A DNA stretch of 64,000 nt from Hyperoodon ampullatus (GCA_949752795.1 OX457057.1:163099980-163163979); one strand, 5' to 3'; positions 53,578 to 64,000 are shown, numbered from the stretch's first letter. Notes: a model not told the origin generated them from the letters alone. Numbers and translations: made by a program.

Positions 53578-55729
53578 AATGTTTTTTCTCCTAGAAGCAC
53601 CAAAAGTCTGATACGAAGATGAACATTTCCCATAGAGAGAAGTAGTTAAGACAAAACCAAGCTCTAACCTGGAGTAGTTCAGATTTTATATTGATTGGAT
53701 TTGATTATATAGTCACCAAAATAAATAATTCATTCAGTTTCAGATATAAAAGAGACAAAAGTATACCAAAGAAAGTGTTTAATTCCACAAATAGGAGGAA
53801 TGACTTTCAGTTTGCTCTGGTTTCTCAGTGTTTACTGAACCTGTTTTCTCCAGAAGAGAGAAAAAATTCCACAAAAGTTGTTTCATCTTCTGATTATATT
53901 GTTTTATACTGGCTTATAGATATTCCTATTGGAGACTCAGTTCTTTAGTCATGAAGATGTGACCCACATTAATTAGAACAGACTACGTGATGAAACCAAG
54001 AAACCCAAAGTCTCACTGGCATATATTAACAGACGTTAACTTATCCATCAGGCCACAGCCTGCTGAAGACCAGGCAGCTCTCCTGAAGGGTTTTCCTCCA
54101 GTATTGAGGTAGTGACCTAGTACCATTTTATCCTGTGGCTTCCATGTTTGCTATGGCCTTTTTGGTGCCCTCTACTAGATCTTCAGTTTCCCCAACTGGT
54201 GAGCAAAGATATAGTATGAGAATGATAAGAGTGAGATGTTTTATAATCAGCTTGGAAGTGGCAAACATTATTTATTCCCATATTCCTTTGGCCAGAACGT
54301 GGTCACATGGCCCCAACCTGACTGCAAGAGAAGCTAGGAAATGTAGGTTTTCTGTATTCCCATGCTGGGAAAGAGGGACTGGAGAGCATTTTACTTAATC
54401 TCTGTGCATGACTTCTGTTGATGTGAAGTTAGAGTTTTCATACTTGGTAAGTTTTTATAGGATGGGTTGCAAAAGGGGTGTTGAGAGATCTTAGCCACTA
54501 GATCAAGGCAAAAGCTTTTTGTACTTCAAAATGTGAATACGTGCATTAATTTGCTGAGTGATAAGGACTACTTTGAGTAGGATGGCCCTTGATCCACTGG
54601 GTAGGCAGAACTCATTTTTGCTTCCTGAAGTCAAGATGCTGAGGAAATGGCAGTAACCATATGCTTGCTTGATAACATCAAGACCCTTTCTGATAAATTC
54701 TAGAGGATGTTGAAACCTCTTTCCTCTGGCTAATCTAATTTAACTTGATGTTAACTTGATATTACATATCTTCTGTGTTTCCACTCTAGAATTTCCCTTA
54801 ATATGCTTCAATTTTCACATCTAAGTCTGGATCCTCAAAATGGTCCTTGCCTTGTCTTCACTCATGGATTCATACATCAAATAGTTACCAAGCATCTATT
54901 GTGAAAAGATAGGGAGAATAGTTTTTGGCTGTATCTTCAGATAGTAAGGTGGTTTTTTCAAAGGGGTAGAAAATTTCATTTCATCAAACAATATATTCAA
55001 TCATAGTAATTCACAGCAGCACAATACAGTGTCCTGAAGTAATAATAATACCATATGGCTGCAAGCTTTTCATTTGTATATAATTAACCCCAGGAGAGGA
55101 TGGGCAAATATAGTATTATACACTGTTGATCAACTTTGAAAGGAAGAACTTACGACTACCCTCACAAAGTTTTCAAATGCCAGTTGGGCTGTATGATGAT
55201 GGTTTGTACTATTTTGGTCAAGGCTGGCTTGTCTCTATTTCTTTGTTTCTCCATCTCAATCAATGGTAAGCTGGACCAGATAATCACTATAGTTCATTTC
55301 AGCTCTTAAGAGTTGATCATTTGTCCTTTCTGTCATCCAGCACACTTAAGGAAATGCTCTCCCTACTTCTTCTTCCCTGCCCTGGTGTGAGCCTAAGAAA
55401 AAGCAATTTAATTTTAATGTTATCTGAAGTCAGATTTATTAGGAAGACAAATCTGTTGGGAAAAAAATCTGCCTCCCAAAGCTAAATACTACAGTGTTGG
55501 CAGTCAGATCAAGCGTCAACTTAACACATTGGCTGTGCTCTGTGAGGCTTTCGCTAAAGGTAATAGTTTCCTTTCAAGATGGCATGATATGACCCATGAT
55601 ATTTTCAAATTCTCAAGAGTAACAAGCCATGAAAACACAGGATTTATTTGTATGCATGAGTTCTACAAATCATCCTTTGATTTTGCATGCTAGGAAAAGT
55701 ATCAGACTGGGGCAATGTTATCAAAGGGC
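53578..55729. other. No recognised feature
   Basis: About 2.1 kb of AT-leaning unique-looking sequence with only short open frames. One of the longest unexplained stretches in the window. Confidence 0.4.
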
Positions 55730-55875
55730 CATCCAGGTAATTGTTCAAAACACAGAATTCTGGGCCCCATCCCACACTTATTAACTTCAGATATCTGGGG
55801 TAGAATCCAATAATCTGAATTTCTGACAAACTTCTTAGCTGGGGGGCTTATTAAAAGTCTGTCAACCACTAAACC
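55730..55875 (+). mobile_element. MER5-like hAT-Charlie fragment
   Basis: CAGAATTCTGGGCCCCATCC, then GTAGAATCCAATAATCTGAA, corresponds to the middle and right part of the family consensus. Confidence 0.65.
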
Positions 55876-56734
55876 AGTAGTCAGATCACAGAACTGTCTT
55901 CGTCTGTAGAAGGATATTAACACTTACTCTTTGTCATACAGAACTGTTGCATAGGTTAGAAGGATAGCACAGGCCCAAAGACCTTCACTGAACGAAAATT
56001 TCCTGCAAATATAAGCTTGGGTTGTTATTGTTGGGGCAAAGCATAGTCAAACTACCATCTTTTGCTTTTGCTTCTTGAAAATGTCTCAGGTCCCCCTCTT
56101 CTCAGGAGCTTAGGCCAGAGTATCAGCATGCGATGCATTAATTCCAGACCCCTGGCTTTAGAGAAGTTTATGTCAACTGTAGCAGCTCCAAAGTGCATGT
56201 GGAGTTAACTCGAAGCAATGTTCCGTTTGTGCACTTACGGATTTTAAAGGGGACGAGCACAATGTTCTTTTCTGTTGATCAGGGACAAGCAAAGCTATTA
56301 GCTCTAGGTCTAGGGAAAGGAAAAAAAAATCACTTTTCATATTGTGCAACCAACCCTAAATCAGGTCAATCTCTCCTTCACTGCTGGCTAATATCCAAGC
56401 CACAAGTGAAAAGCTGATGTTTTTGTTTAGAATGGATTTTTGCAGCGTTTATAAACCAAGACTCCTTGAAATTTTCATTAGGTGGATCATACAGTTCACC
56501 TCTTGTCCTGCCCTTTTTCCTTTCTCCTGGAATAGTTGAGTGATTTTGAAAATTCTCACTAGTTTAATTGATTAGTAGGGAGAGTTCATTGTGAAAGTCA
56601 CCTTCTGCAAAGCAGAACTGAGATTGACATACAGTCAAGATTCTGTAACCTTGGAGGATGCAGCACAGGGGATGAGGAGAACGTGACCTTCCTCACAGCT
56701 TTGGATGTATGAGAAGGGAAGGGTACCATCATTT
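55876..56734. other. No recognised feature
   Basis: Unique-looking sequence; the 74-codon plus frame at 56193-56417 has no recognisable domain. Confidence 0.4.
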
Positions 56735-56890
56735 AGGAGCTCAGTGCCAGCACTTTGCTAGGCACGGGAGACTCATCGAATTCTAATAATTTATAATCTT
56801 GTGACATAGGTATTATTACTATATTTACAGGCAAGGAAACCGAGGCCCAAAGTGGTTAACTTGCTAATAGGTGGTGGAGCCAGGGTTATT
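56735..56890 (-). mobile_element. MIR SINE
   Basis: CAGCACTTTGCTAGGCACGG, ATATTTACAGGCAAGGAAAC and GAGGCCCAAAGTGGTTAACT are the reversed MIR core. Confidence 0.75.
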
Positions 56891-56892
56891 TC

Positions 56893-57025
56893 TGTGTAAC
56901 AAATCATCCTAAAACTTAATGACTTAAAATGGTCATCATCTCTCATTGCTCACAAACCTATACAGACAGTATTGGCTGACAGGTTCTGGCTCTGGAGCTG
57001 ATCTGGGTCAGGGTCAGCTAATCTT
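56893..57025 (-). mobile_element. MLT1-type LTR, first piece
   Basis: TTTCTGTGTAACAAATCATC, then GGTTCTGGCTCTGGAGCTGA, is the start of a reversed MLT1 LTR whose later pieces are at 57690-57837 and about 58400-58710. Confidence 0.65.
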
Positions 57026-57673
57026 TTTTTTTTTTTAGAGGAAAGTATCATATTATTTGGAAAAAAATTTTTTAAAACTTTTTATTTTATATTGGAGTAT
57101 AGCCGATTAACAATTTTGTGATACTTTCGGGTACACAGCAAAGGGATTCAGCCATACATATACATGTATCCATTCTCAACCAAACTCCCCTCCCATCCAG
57201 GCTGCTGTGTAACATTGAGCAGAGTTCCCTGAGCTCTACAGTAGGTCCTTGTTGGTTATCCATTTTAAATATAGCAGTGTGTACATGTCGATCCCAAACT
57301 CCCTAACTACCTCTTCCCCCATCCTTCCCCCACTGATAACCATAAGTTCATTCTCTAAGTCTGTGAGTCTGTTTCTGTTTTGTAAATAAGTTTATTTATA
57401 CCATTTTTTTAAGAATCCACATGTAAATGATATTGGATGATATTTGTCTATTCTGTCTGACTTATTTCACTCAGTATGACAATCTCTAGGTCCATCCATG
57501 TTGCTGCAAATGGCATTATTTCATTCTTTTTAATGGCTGAGTAATATTTCATTGTATATATGTACCCCATCTTCTTTATCCATTCCTCTGTCGATAGACA
57601 TTTAGATTGCTTCCATGTCTTGGCTATTGCAAACAGTGCTGCATTGAACATTGGAGTGCATGTATCCTTTTGG
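57026..57673 (-). mobile_element. L1, 5'-truncated, inserted in the MLT1 LTR
   Basis: A T-rich start, ATTGGAGTATAGCCGATTAA (3' UTR), and the reversed ORF2 end through TTGGAGTGCATGTATCCTTT. An exact 16-bp duplication, AGGGTCAGCTAATCTT, flanks it (57010-57025 and 57674-57689). Confidence 0.95.
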
Positions 57674-57689
57674 AGGGTCAGCTAATCTT

Positions 57690-57837
57690 AGTTGAGCTTG
57701 TTCATGTATTTGCAGTCAGTTCACCAATTGGCTGGTCTGTGTGTGTGTGTGTGTGTGTGTGTGTCTGTCTGACCAGTTTAGGATGGTTTCCCTTGTGTGT
57801 CTGGCAGTCAGTTGACTGTTGACTAGAGTGATGAGGG
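57690..57837 (-). mobile_element. MLT1-type LTR, second piece
   Basis: CATGTATTTGCAGTCAGTTC, TTTAGGATGGTTTCCCTTGT and a GTCTGGCAGTCAGTTGACTG segment continue the reversed LTR. A (TG)n run at 57739-57763 has expanded inside it. Confidence 0.65.
57739..57763 (+). repeat. (TG)n microsatellite
   Basis: About 12 uninterrupted TG units within the LTR piece. Confidence 0.9.
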
Positions 57838-58399
57838 TGTGGCAGGTTGTATTTTCCAAAGACAACCACAGTATATCTTATCCCACATATTCTTTCCATA
57901 ATGTGACATTGCAGTTTTCTCATCTGTGTCCCTTTCCCTTGAATCTGGGCAGGCATTTGAGACTGCTTTGACAGACTATGTCAGAAGTAGTGCTGGGCTG
58001 ACTTCCAGGCTTGGGCCTTGAGAAAATGGCAGATCCCTCTTTCTTCCCTTCATGACTTTGCTCTTGGAAGTCACCTACAATGTGTGAGGTAGCGGAGCAG
58101 ACACTTGGAGGGGCCATGTGTAGATGTCCAGTCCACCATCCCAGCCAAGGTCCCAGCTGACAGCCAGCCTCAGCCAGCAGAAGTGTGAGTGAGAGAGCCT
58201 TAGATGACCCCAGCTCCTGGGTGTTGGGTCACCCGCAGACTTCAAGCTGCCCAGCTGATGCCATGGGGAGCAGAGATGAGCTGTCAGGGCCAGGCCATAC
58301 TCAAAGTGCTGATTTGTAAGGAAAGTAAATGATACTTGTTGTTTTAAGCCACTGAGTTTGCGGTGGTTTGTTATACAGCAATAGATAACTGCAATAGCT
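57838..58399 (+). mobile_element. MLT1-type LTR, sense, inserted in the reversed MLT1 LTR
   Basis: Starts TGTGGCAGGTTGTATTTTCC and ends with GTTGTTTTAAGCCACTGAGT, then GTTATACAGCAATAGATAAC. It separates two pieces of the reversed LTR, which continues in CATCCAGCAAGCTAGACCGG. The exact right end and 5-bp duplication are unclear. Confidence 0.75.
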
Positions 58400-58710
58400 A
58401 TGGGGTCATGTGTCTTATATCATCCAGCAAGCTAGACCGGGCTTGTTTGCAGAGTAGTAGTGGGGTTCCGAGAGAGGGAGAAAGTAGAAGCACAAAAGGT
58501 CTCTTGAGGCCTAGGCTCGACACTGGCACACTCTCACTCCCAGTGCATTCTGTTGTGCAAAGCGAATCAAAAGACCAGCCTGGTTCAAGGGAAAGGGAAA
58601 GAGAATCTGCCTCTTGATGGGAGGAGCTGAAAAGTCACATTGGAAAGCGCTTGGATAAAGGGAGATGAAGCCTTGTGGCCACTTCTGCAACTTATTACAT
58701 TACACAACCT
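58400..58710 (-). mobile_element. MLT1-type LTR, third piece
   Basis: GGTCTCTTGAGGCCTAGGCT, CTCTTGATGGGAGGAGCTGA and AAAGTCACATTGGAAAGCGC finish the reversed LTR begun at 56893. Confidence 0.75.
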
Positions 58711-58969
58711 CCTGAGCCTTGTGGACAGTTCAGGTCTGTAAGAAAGGTAAAGTGACACTTAAAAACCCAAGGAACCTTAATGATTGTGTTTCATGTAACA
58801 AGATATAGAGAATAAGGCCTGACCTCTGACAAGCTTGGCCATATAGAATGTCACTTGCAGGAAAAAAAAGTCAAGAAAATATCTATCACAAAGCCCATCT
58901 ACTTTACTGATAACACAGATGTGCCATCTCCCCATAGCCCCAGTGGAGGAGTAGGGAATAAAGCTTGGA
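58711..58969. other. No recognised feature
   Basis: Short unique-looking stretch between an LTR and an L1. Confidence 0.4.
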
Positions 58970-58985
58970 AGGAAAGGGAACAATT

Positions 58986-59607
58986 GTTTTTATTGAAATA
59001 TAGTTCATTTACAATGTTGTGCTAATTTCTGCTGTACAGCAAAGTGATTCAGTTATACATACATATACATTCTTTTTAAAATATTCTTTTCCAGTATGGT
59101 TTATCCCAGGGGATTGGATATAGTTCCCTGTGCTATACAGTAGTAGGACCTTGTTGTTTATCCATTCTAAATGTAATAGTTTGCATCTAACTAATCCCAA
59201 CTCCCAGTCCATCCCTTTCCCTCTCCCTCTCCCCCTTGGCAACCACAAGTCTATTCTCTACGTCTGTGAGTCTGTTTCTGTTTTGTATATAGGTTCATTT
59301 GTGCCATATGTTAGATTCCACATACAAGTGATATTATATGGTATTTGTCTTTCTCTGTCTGACTTACTTCACTTAGTATGATAATCTCTATGATAATGGT
59401 TGTTTCCATGTTTCAGCTATTGTGAATAGTGCTGCTATGAACATAGGGGTGCATGTATCTTTTTGAATTATAGTTTTGTCCAGGTATATGCCCAGGAGGG
59501 GGATTGCTAGATCATATAGTAGTTCTATTTTTAGTTTTCTGAGGAACCTCCATACTGTTTTCCATAGTGGCTACACCAACTTACATTCCCACCAACAGTG
59601 TAGGAGG
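58986..59607 (-). mobile_element. L1, 5'-truncated with an internal deletion
   Basis: 3' UTR TTGAAATATAGTTCATTTAC, then the reversed ORF2 end. After GTATGATAATCTCTA (near 59376-59390) the text jumps to TGGTTGTTTCCATG, missing the block with ATGGCTGAGTAATATTCC that related copies carry. An exact 16-bp duplication, AGGAAAGGGAACAATT, flanks it (58970-58985 and 59608-59623). Confidence 0.94.
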
Positions 59608-59623
59608 AGGAAAGGGAACAATT

Positions 59624-60034
59624 TTATTCCTTTATGCTGCAGGATACATAGGGCATGTGTCAAAACCTGATTTACATTCATTCATTGATTTGAGAAACAT
59701 ATATTCAGCATGCCTATCAAGAGGTTGAAGTGATGGTCTTGGGACTATTGTCAAGGCCCTTGCTGGGTCTAAGATCATGAACATCCACCTTTGAAGATGG
59801 GTTATATTGTGGAGTATGGGAAGCCAGGTTTATTTTGGAGCAAACAACATATTTGGGTCAGCTTTGTAGTAAGTTTACTGACTCTGGTAGAGGCCTGACT
59901 TGTGGGAAATCTCCAGTCAGTTGCCAAGTTGCTGGGCTGGGAACATAAGGAGTGTTCTCTGGCCTCAGGTGTACAGAGGACCGGACTCTTTTGACTTCTT
60001 CTGACTAAGTGAACAGGATTCATTTCAGTTCACT
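59624..60034. other. No recognised feature
   Basis: Unique-looking sequence. Confidence 0.4.
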
Positions 60035-60560
60035 GCTACTCAAATAGTTATGGAACACCTCCTGTGCTCCAGTCATATTGTGGGTGCTGAACACACAGAG
60101 CTAAAATAAGATCTGGGCCTTGCTTCACAGGCATTCATGGCCTTGAAATAAGTCAGTGAACCAATTCTTACCATTCAGCATCCTAAATACTATGATCGTG
60201 TCAAACAGGCTGTATAAAGGGAGCACTGGATAGGGACAGTGAATACAGTCTGTGGGTCTGGAAGCTTCTGGGATGAGAAGGAGTTAGTGGGTACCAATAG
60301 GTAAGGGGAATAGCACATGCAAAGACTTGGAAGCAAGGAGAGCTAGAGCAAAGAGTCTGCATATGTGTGATAGAAAAGCAAGAAACGAACTCATAGAGGA
60401 AGCTAGCGGCCAAGGGAAGTGACATGATCGGATTTAGTTTTGGGAATCAGGAATATGGAGAATGGATTCAGCGGATAAAACAAGACAGGGGAATTTTGAG
60501 AGGCACTTGTGATAATCCAGGCTAGTGGCGATAAGGGCCCCAACCAGGACAGTAATCATA
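60035..60560 (-). mobile_element. L2 LINE 3' fragment
   Basis: TGGAACACCTCCTGTGCTCC, GCATTCATGGCCTTGAAATA, TAGCACATGCAAAGACTTGG, AAGTGACATGATCGGATTTA and GATAATCCAGGCTAGTGGCG follow the reversed L2 from its tail into the coding part. Confidence 0.75.
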
Positions 60561-60576
60561 AGACTGAAGAAGACAT

Positions 60577-60794
60577 TTTTTTTATTGAAGTATAGTTGAT
60601 TTACAATGTTGTATTAGCTTCAGGGGTACAGCAAAGTGATTCAGTTATATATATATTTCTTTTCCAGATTATTTTCTCTTATAGGTTATTACAAAATATT
60701 GAGTACAGTTCCCTGTGCTATACAGTAGGTCCTTGTTGGTTATCTGTTTTATATATAGTCGTGTGTATATGTTAATTCCAACCTCCTAATTTAT
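60577..60794 (-). mobile_element. L1 3'-UTR fragment
   Basis: T-rich start, TATTGAAGTATAGTTGATTT, then CAGTAGGTCCTTGTTGGTTA. CTGAAGAAGACA on the left (60564-60575) and CTGAAGAGGATT on the right (60797-60808) resemble a decayed target-site duplication. Confidence 0.85.
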
Positions 60795-60807
60795 CCCTGA
60801 AGAGGAT

Positions 60808-60905
60808 TTTTAAAAATATTTTTCAAATTTTATTTTATTGTGGTAAAAGCACTTAACATGAGATCTATCCCCTTAAAATTTTGAATGAACAATGTATTAT
60901 TTGTT
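60808..60905 (-). mobile_element. Older L1 3'-end fragment
   Basis: TTTTATTGTGGTAAAAGCAC, then TTAACATGAGATCTATCCCC, matches an ancient L1 3'-UTR type. Confidence 0.55.
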
Positions 60906-60910
60906 TTTTT

Positions 60911-61238
60911 TTAACATCTTTTTTGGAGTATAATTGCTTTACAATGGTGTGTTAGTTTCTGCTTTATAACAAAGTGAATCAGTTATACATATACATATGT
61001 TCCCATATCTCTTCCCTCTTGTGTCTCCCTCCCTCCCGCCCTCCCTATCCCACCCCTGTAGGTGGTCACAAAGCACCGAGCTGATCTCCCTGTGCTATGC
61101 GGCTGCTTCCCACTAGCTATCTATTTTCCGTTTGGTAGTGTGTATATATGTCCATGCCACTCTCTCACTTTGTCACAGCTTACCCTTCCCCTTCCCCATA
61201 TCCTCAAGTCCCTTCTCTAGTAGGTCTGTGTCTTTATT
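60911..61238 (-). mobile_element. L1 3'-UTR fragment, young type
   Basis: T-rich start, GTTTCTGCTTTATAACAAAG, CTTCCCTCTTGTGTCTCCCT, then CACTAGCTATCTATTTTCCG. The same 3'-end type as 41889-42040 and the right part of 11639-12176. CCTGAAGAGGAT occurs at 60796-60807 and exactly again at 61239-61250. Confidence 0.88.
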
Positions 61239-61250
61239 CCTGAAGAGGAT

Positions 61251-61879
61251 ATTTTAAGGAAGTACTTTTGCTGGACTTGTATTAATGGGATGCAGCAGCA
61301 GGGGAATCCAGGGTGATGCCCAGGTTTGAACAATGGGTCGCTGGTGTGGCCATTGTCTGACAGCGGGAATGTAAGAGGATGAGCAACTCCAGGTTGGGCC
61401 GATGCTGAGTTTGTCTTAGAACATGCCATGTTGGAGGGTTCAGCAGGCATCTAGTCTGACAAAGTGTACCCTGAAGACTTCATGACTGTTGTTCCAGTTC
61501 CTACCTTCTCCCTCTCTGGCCTGCCTCCATCCGTGCCTCGCCTTTGCCTTACAAAAACCAAACCTCCAAAATAGTGAAAAATGCATTTGAAAGAGTCTCT
61601 CTGTTCATATGAAGTATTGTACATGTCCCTACCACCTCCTAGGCCACTCTGTGTTTTCCCTTCAAAGACCTGCAGGTGCACAGTTGCATTGCTTGCACAT
61701 TCCGTAAATGACTGTTTATACAAACATTGTCAAACATTAGGATGAGCCCACTCCAAGCTCACTTTAATGCACATCCTGGAAGTGGAGTGGTGGGTTGGTC
61801 TGTAAGGCACTCTGTATCTGCCCCCAAATCTAAAAACTATTATATAATTTTTCAGTTGCAGTGCAGTAAAGTTACCTTC
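61251..61879. other. No recognised feature
   Basis: Unique-looking sequence; frames of 77-90 codons on the minus strand have no recognisable domains. Confidence 0.4.
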
Positions 61880-62090
61880 CATGACTTTATAACATTTTAT
61901 AATTTACAAATTACAACTCTAATTTGTATCTCACAACAATCACCCCAGGTCTGTGGGAAAGATACTGTGCATTCCATTTTACTGATAAAGGAAATGAGGC
62001 TCAGAAAGCTTGTGACTTACCCACCGTGGTAGATCTGGAACACAAACCCAGGTCTCTTCCTCTAAGCTCAAGATTCTTTCTGTCCTAGCG
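61880..62090 (-). mobile_element. MIR SINE
   Basis: CATTTTACTGATAAAGGAAA, GAGGCTCAGAAAGCTTGTGA and ACACAAACCCAGGTCTCTTC are the reversed MIR. Confidence 0.75.
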
Positions 62091-62336
62091 TCTTGTCCCT
62101 CTTTGGGCAAGAACAGCCAAGAAACCAATGAGCTTGACAGGGTCTGGAATTAGATCTTCTAAGCAAACATGATATGATCTGACTTAAGGGATGTCAGCTT
62201 TCCCTACAGAAGTGAGCCTTCTCCACAGTGTCCCAGGTTATGGCATTGGTCAGAGGCTGTTGCATTTGTTTGCTGGGCCGTTTACTGAGGTTTTCTGGTT
62301 AGAGTGGGATCACTACAGTTCTTTTGGGAGCGTTAA

Positions 62337-62337
<1 letters not shown>
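62091..62337. other. No recognised feature
   Basis: Short unique-looking stretch before a microsatellite. Confidence 0.4.
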
Positions 62338-62391
<54 letters not shown>

Positions 62392-62435
62392 ATATGCACA
62401 CATATATGTATATGTATATAAAGTATATATATATA
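62338..62435 (+). repeat. (TA)n microsatellite with degenerate right half
   Basis: About 23 uninterrupted TA units, then TATG/CACA-interrupted units to about 62435. The tract is self-complementary. Confidence 0.93.
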
Positions 62436-63652
62436 AACTTTCTGTTTTTATGCATAGGTATTGTTGTTCCTTGTCACATCATATTTTTTTCCAGCTCAGT
62501 AGCTGGTGAAGCTCAAGTACCACCACTAAACCAAGGGCCAAATTTCATGTCTAAAACTGACAATGTAGTATGCAGCTTGGCAGCCCTTCACTTATAGCCT
62601 AGGTCAGCAGGACCAGGGATCAGCAGAAGGAAGGACAGGGTAAAATATCTCACTTTTCTTGGTTACATGCTTGATGAGCCTTGATGTGCCACCTGCCTGG
62701 CAGATAGTGGGCACTCATATCAAGAGAGTTTGAGAGAAGGTATATTATAAAAGGATATGTGAATATACATATTCGCTGGCAAACTCTATGTCCCCAGTGT
62801 TGTGATGGGAGTGGTATAACCCAATGACCAGTCTCTTATAGGAGCTAGGAGGGAGAGGTAATGAAAATATGATTATAAAAGACTTCAGTGTAAGATAAAG
62901 GATGCTCAGCGTAAAAAAGAAAAAAAATGCAAGTAAAGACTTTAAAAATCTTTAAAAATCATTCCTAAGAGGCACTCTTTGAATAACTGATGGGTCATAT
63001 TAAAGTCATTTGAAAGATACAGCACCAAGTTCCAGCATGAACGAATATTCTTATGAGAATAAGTGGCATTCTTGTTATTCATTCTGGGGAGAGATCCTCT
63101 TCTGTTTAGGAAACTGACAAGTGAGAGTGGGCTATATTTCCCTGTCCAGCGGTTCCCTCTGAACCCTGGAGGTTGAGCATCACTTGGCAGGTGGGATGAT
63201 GCTGAGCCAGGAGTTACAGAACCAACATGTCTCTCTGCCTTTAGCTACGGGCCAGCTTTGTGACCTCATCCCAATTTCTCGTCGGTCCACTCTTCCAAGC
63301 AGGGATGTCATCGGGGCACCTGAGAACAGCCTGGAGAAGGGACATGAACTGCAGGCACGGCAGCTTCAGAGCTTTAGCAGTGCTGTCCAAGAAGAGCCCC
63401 AGGGATGGAAGAAGCACAAAGCCAGCTGGGTTCCTTGTCACTTCTCCCTGAAGCCCTTTTGGGTTGACACAGAGCTGGGCAGCAGCAGGAGACAGGCCTG
63501 TGGTCCTTTGCAGCCCATGGTCTATGCTCAGGAGCCCCTGCTGCCTTTTGAAATTCCAAACCATACCCTCTCCAAGAGGGTGGCTGGTGTTCCTACAATG
63601 TGTACTATGGTTTAGCTTTGTCAGAATCAGTTGGGGAATCCTTCATTTGTTG
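62436..63652. other. No recognised repeat; one unidentified open frame
   Basis: Unique-looking sequence. A 143-codon plus frame (63184-63615) is the longest non-repeat frame nearby. It is overlapped by open frames on both strands and has no domain, so it is not called a gene. Confidence 0.4.
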
Positions 63653-63865
63653 GGAGGCAGTGTGGCTTTGTGAAAAGAGCCCAAACTGACACCAGAAGTT
63701 CCTAGGTGCAGAACCTGTTGCTGGCTGAGTGACACTGAGCTAGCCAGTTTAGCTGTTCAGAGTAGTTTCTACATTTCTAAGACAGGAATGAAATGATTGT
63801 ATATGGAAAATTCCTACCTTAATGTTCAGCTGCAATCAGAACTCAAAAGTAGCCGTTATTATAGT
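63653..63865 (+). mobile_element. MIR SINE
   Basis: GGCAGTGTGGCTTTGTGAAA, then GTGCAGAACCTGTTGCTGGC and AAGACAGGAATGAAATGATT, follows the sense MIR, with the middle decayed. Confidence 0.65.
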
Positions 63866-64000
63866 TAGTATTGCTGTTGCTGTCTATGGGGCTGGACGAA
63901 GGTAGAGGTAACTCCCCCTTCACCCTGCCCCAGACTCCATAGTGGAACTCGCTTCCTGACTTTCCCTAATGCTCTCCCCTGTCCCGCCCCCAACCCACAG

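Noticed and set aside
60577..61238. One continuous L1 with an internal insertion.
   Set aside because: The two young L1 segments have different 3'-UTR types and separate T-rich starts, so they are two insertions.
63184..63615. A 143-codon plus-strand frame near the window end.
   Set aside because: Open frames overlap on both strands, so the region is simply poor in stops. Conservation or RNA data would be decisive.
1..64000. The window begins GTAAGAG and ends in a pyrimidine-rich CCCACAG, like the two ends of a single intron.
   Set aside because: The GTAAG start is explained by the first bases of an ERV LTR, and a round 64,000-base length makes exact intron ends unlikely. The CAG end alone is common.
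1..64000. CRISPR-like or phage-like arrays, operons, or another novel defence system.
   Set aside because: No regularly spaced direct repeats, no bacterial gene structure and no ribosome-binding sites; all repeats are eukaryotic transposons or microsatellites.

Overview
This window reads as intergenic or intronic DNA from a placental mammal, most likely a cetacean. The main evidence is several copies of the tRNA-derived CHR SINE family (Cetacea, hippopotamus, ruminants). They start on one strand with a GGGACTTCCCTGGTGG-type head and run through a GGTTCGAGCCC B box. I recognise no BovB LINE or Bov-tA SINE, which argues against a ruminant. The background is ordinary mammalian: L2 and MIR fossils, MLT1/MLT2 ERVL-family LTRs, MER5-type hAT fragments and many L1 pieces. 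I found no protein-coding host gene, rRNA, functional tRNA, CRISPR array or operon. The only recognisable protein-coding remains belong to L1 retrotransposons, and all are broken.

Layout. 1-494 is an ERV LTR cut by the window edge. 500-6840 is mostly old or unrecognised sequence with a truncated L1 (3946-4585). 6840-10170 is an old minus-strand L1 repeatedly interrupted by an MLT1 LTR, a CHR SINE, a 3'-UTR-like L1 piece and a tail-only insertion. 11479-12176 holds a CHR SINE beside an L1 with a 5' inversion. 12.9-32 kb is a mosaic of L2, MIR, MLT1 and hAT fossils with two further CHR SINEs and an old plus-strand L1. 32261-38120 is a near-full-length minus-strand L1 with a perfect 15-bp target-site duplication, sitting inside an L2. 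40328-46376 is a second near-full-length minus-strand L1, itself interrupted by a SINE and by a younger L1 3' end. 49.5-51.9 kb and 56.9-61.3 kb are nests of truncated L1s within LTRs and L2. The rest is unrecognised unique sequence and microsatellites.

No genes work together here; the value of the window is its insertion history. Nesting and target-site duplications give relative ages: L2/MIR first, then MLT1/MLT2 and old L1M, then several successive L1 3'-end types, then CHR SINEs. Nine of the ten younger L1 insertions lie on the minus strand. That would fit an intron of a plus-strand gene, but it does not prove one. I saw no sign of a previously undescribed biological system. Family names come from remembered consensus features, not from a database search, and boundaries of old repeats are good to roughly 10-30 bp.
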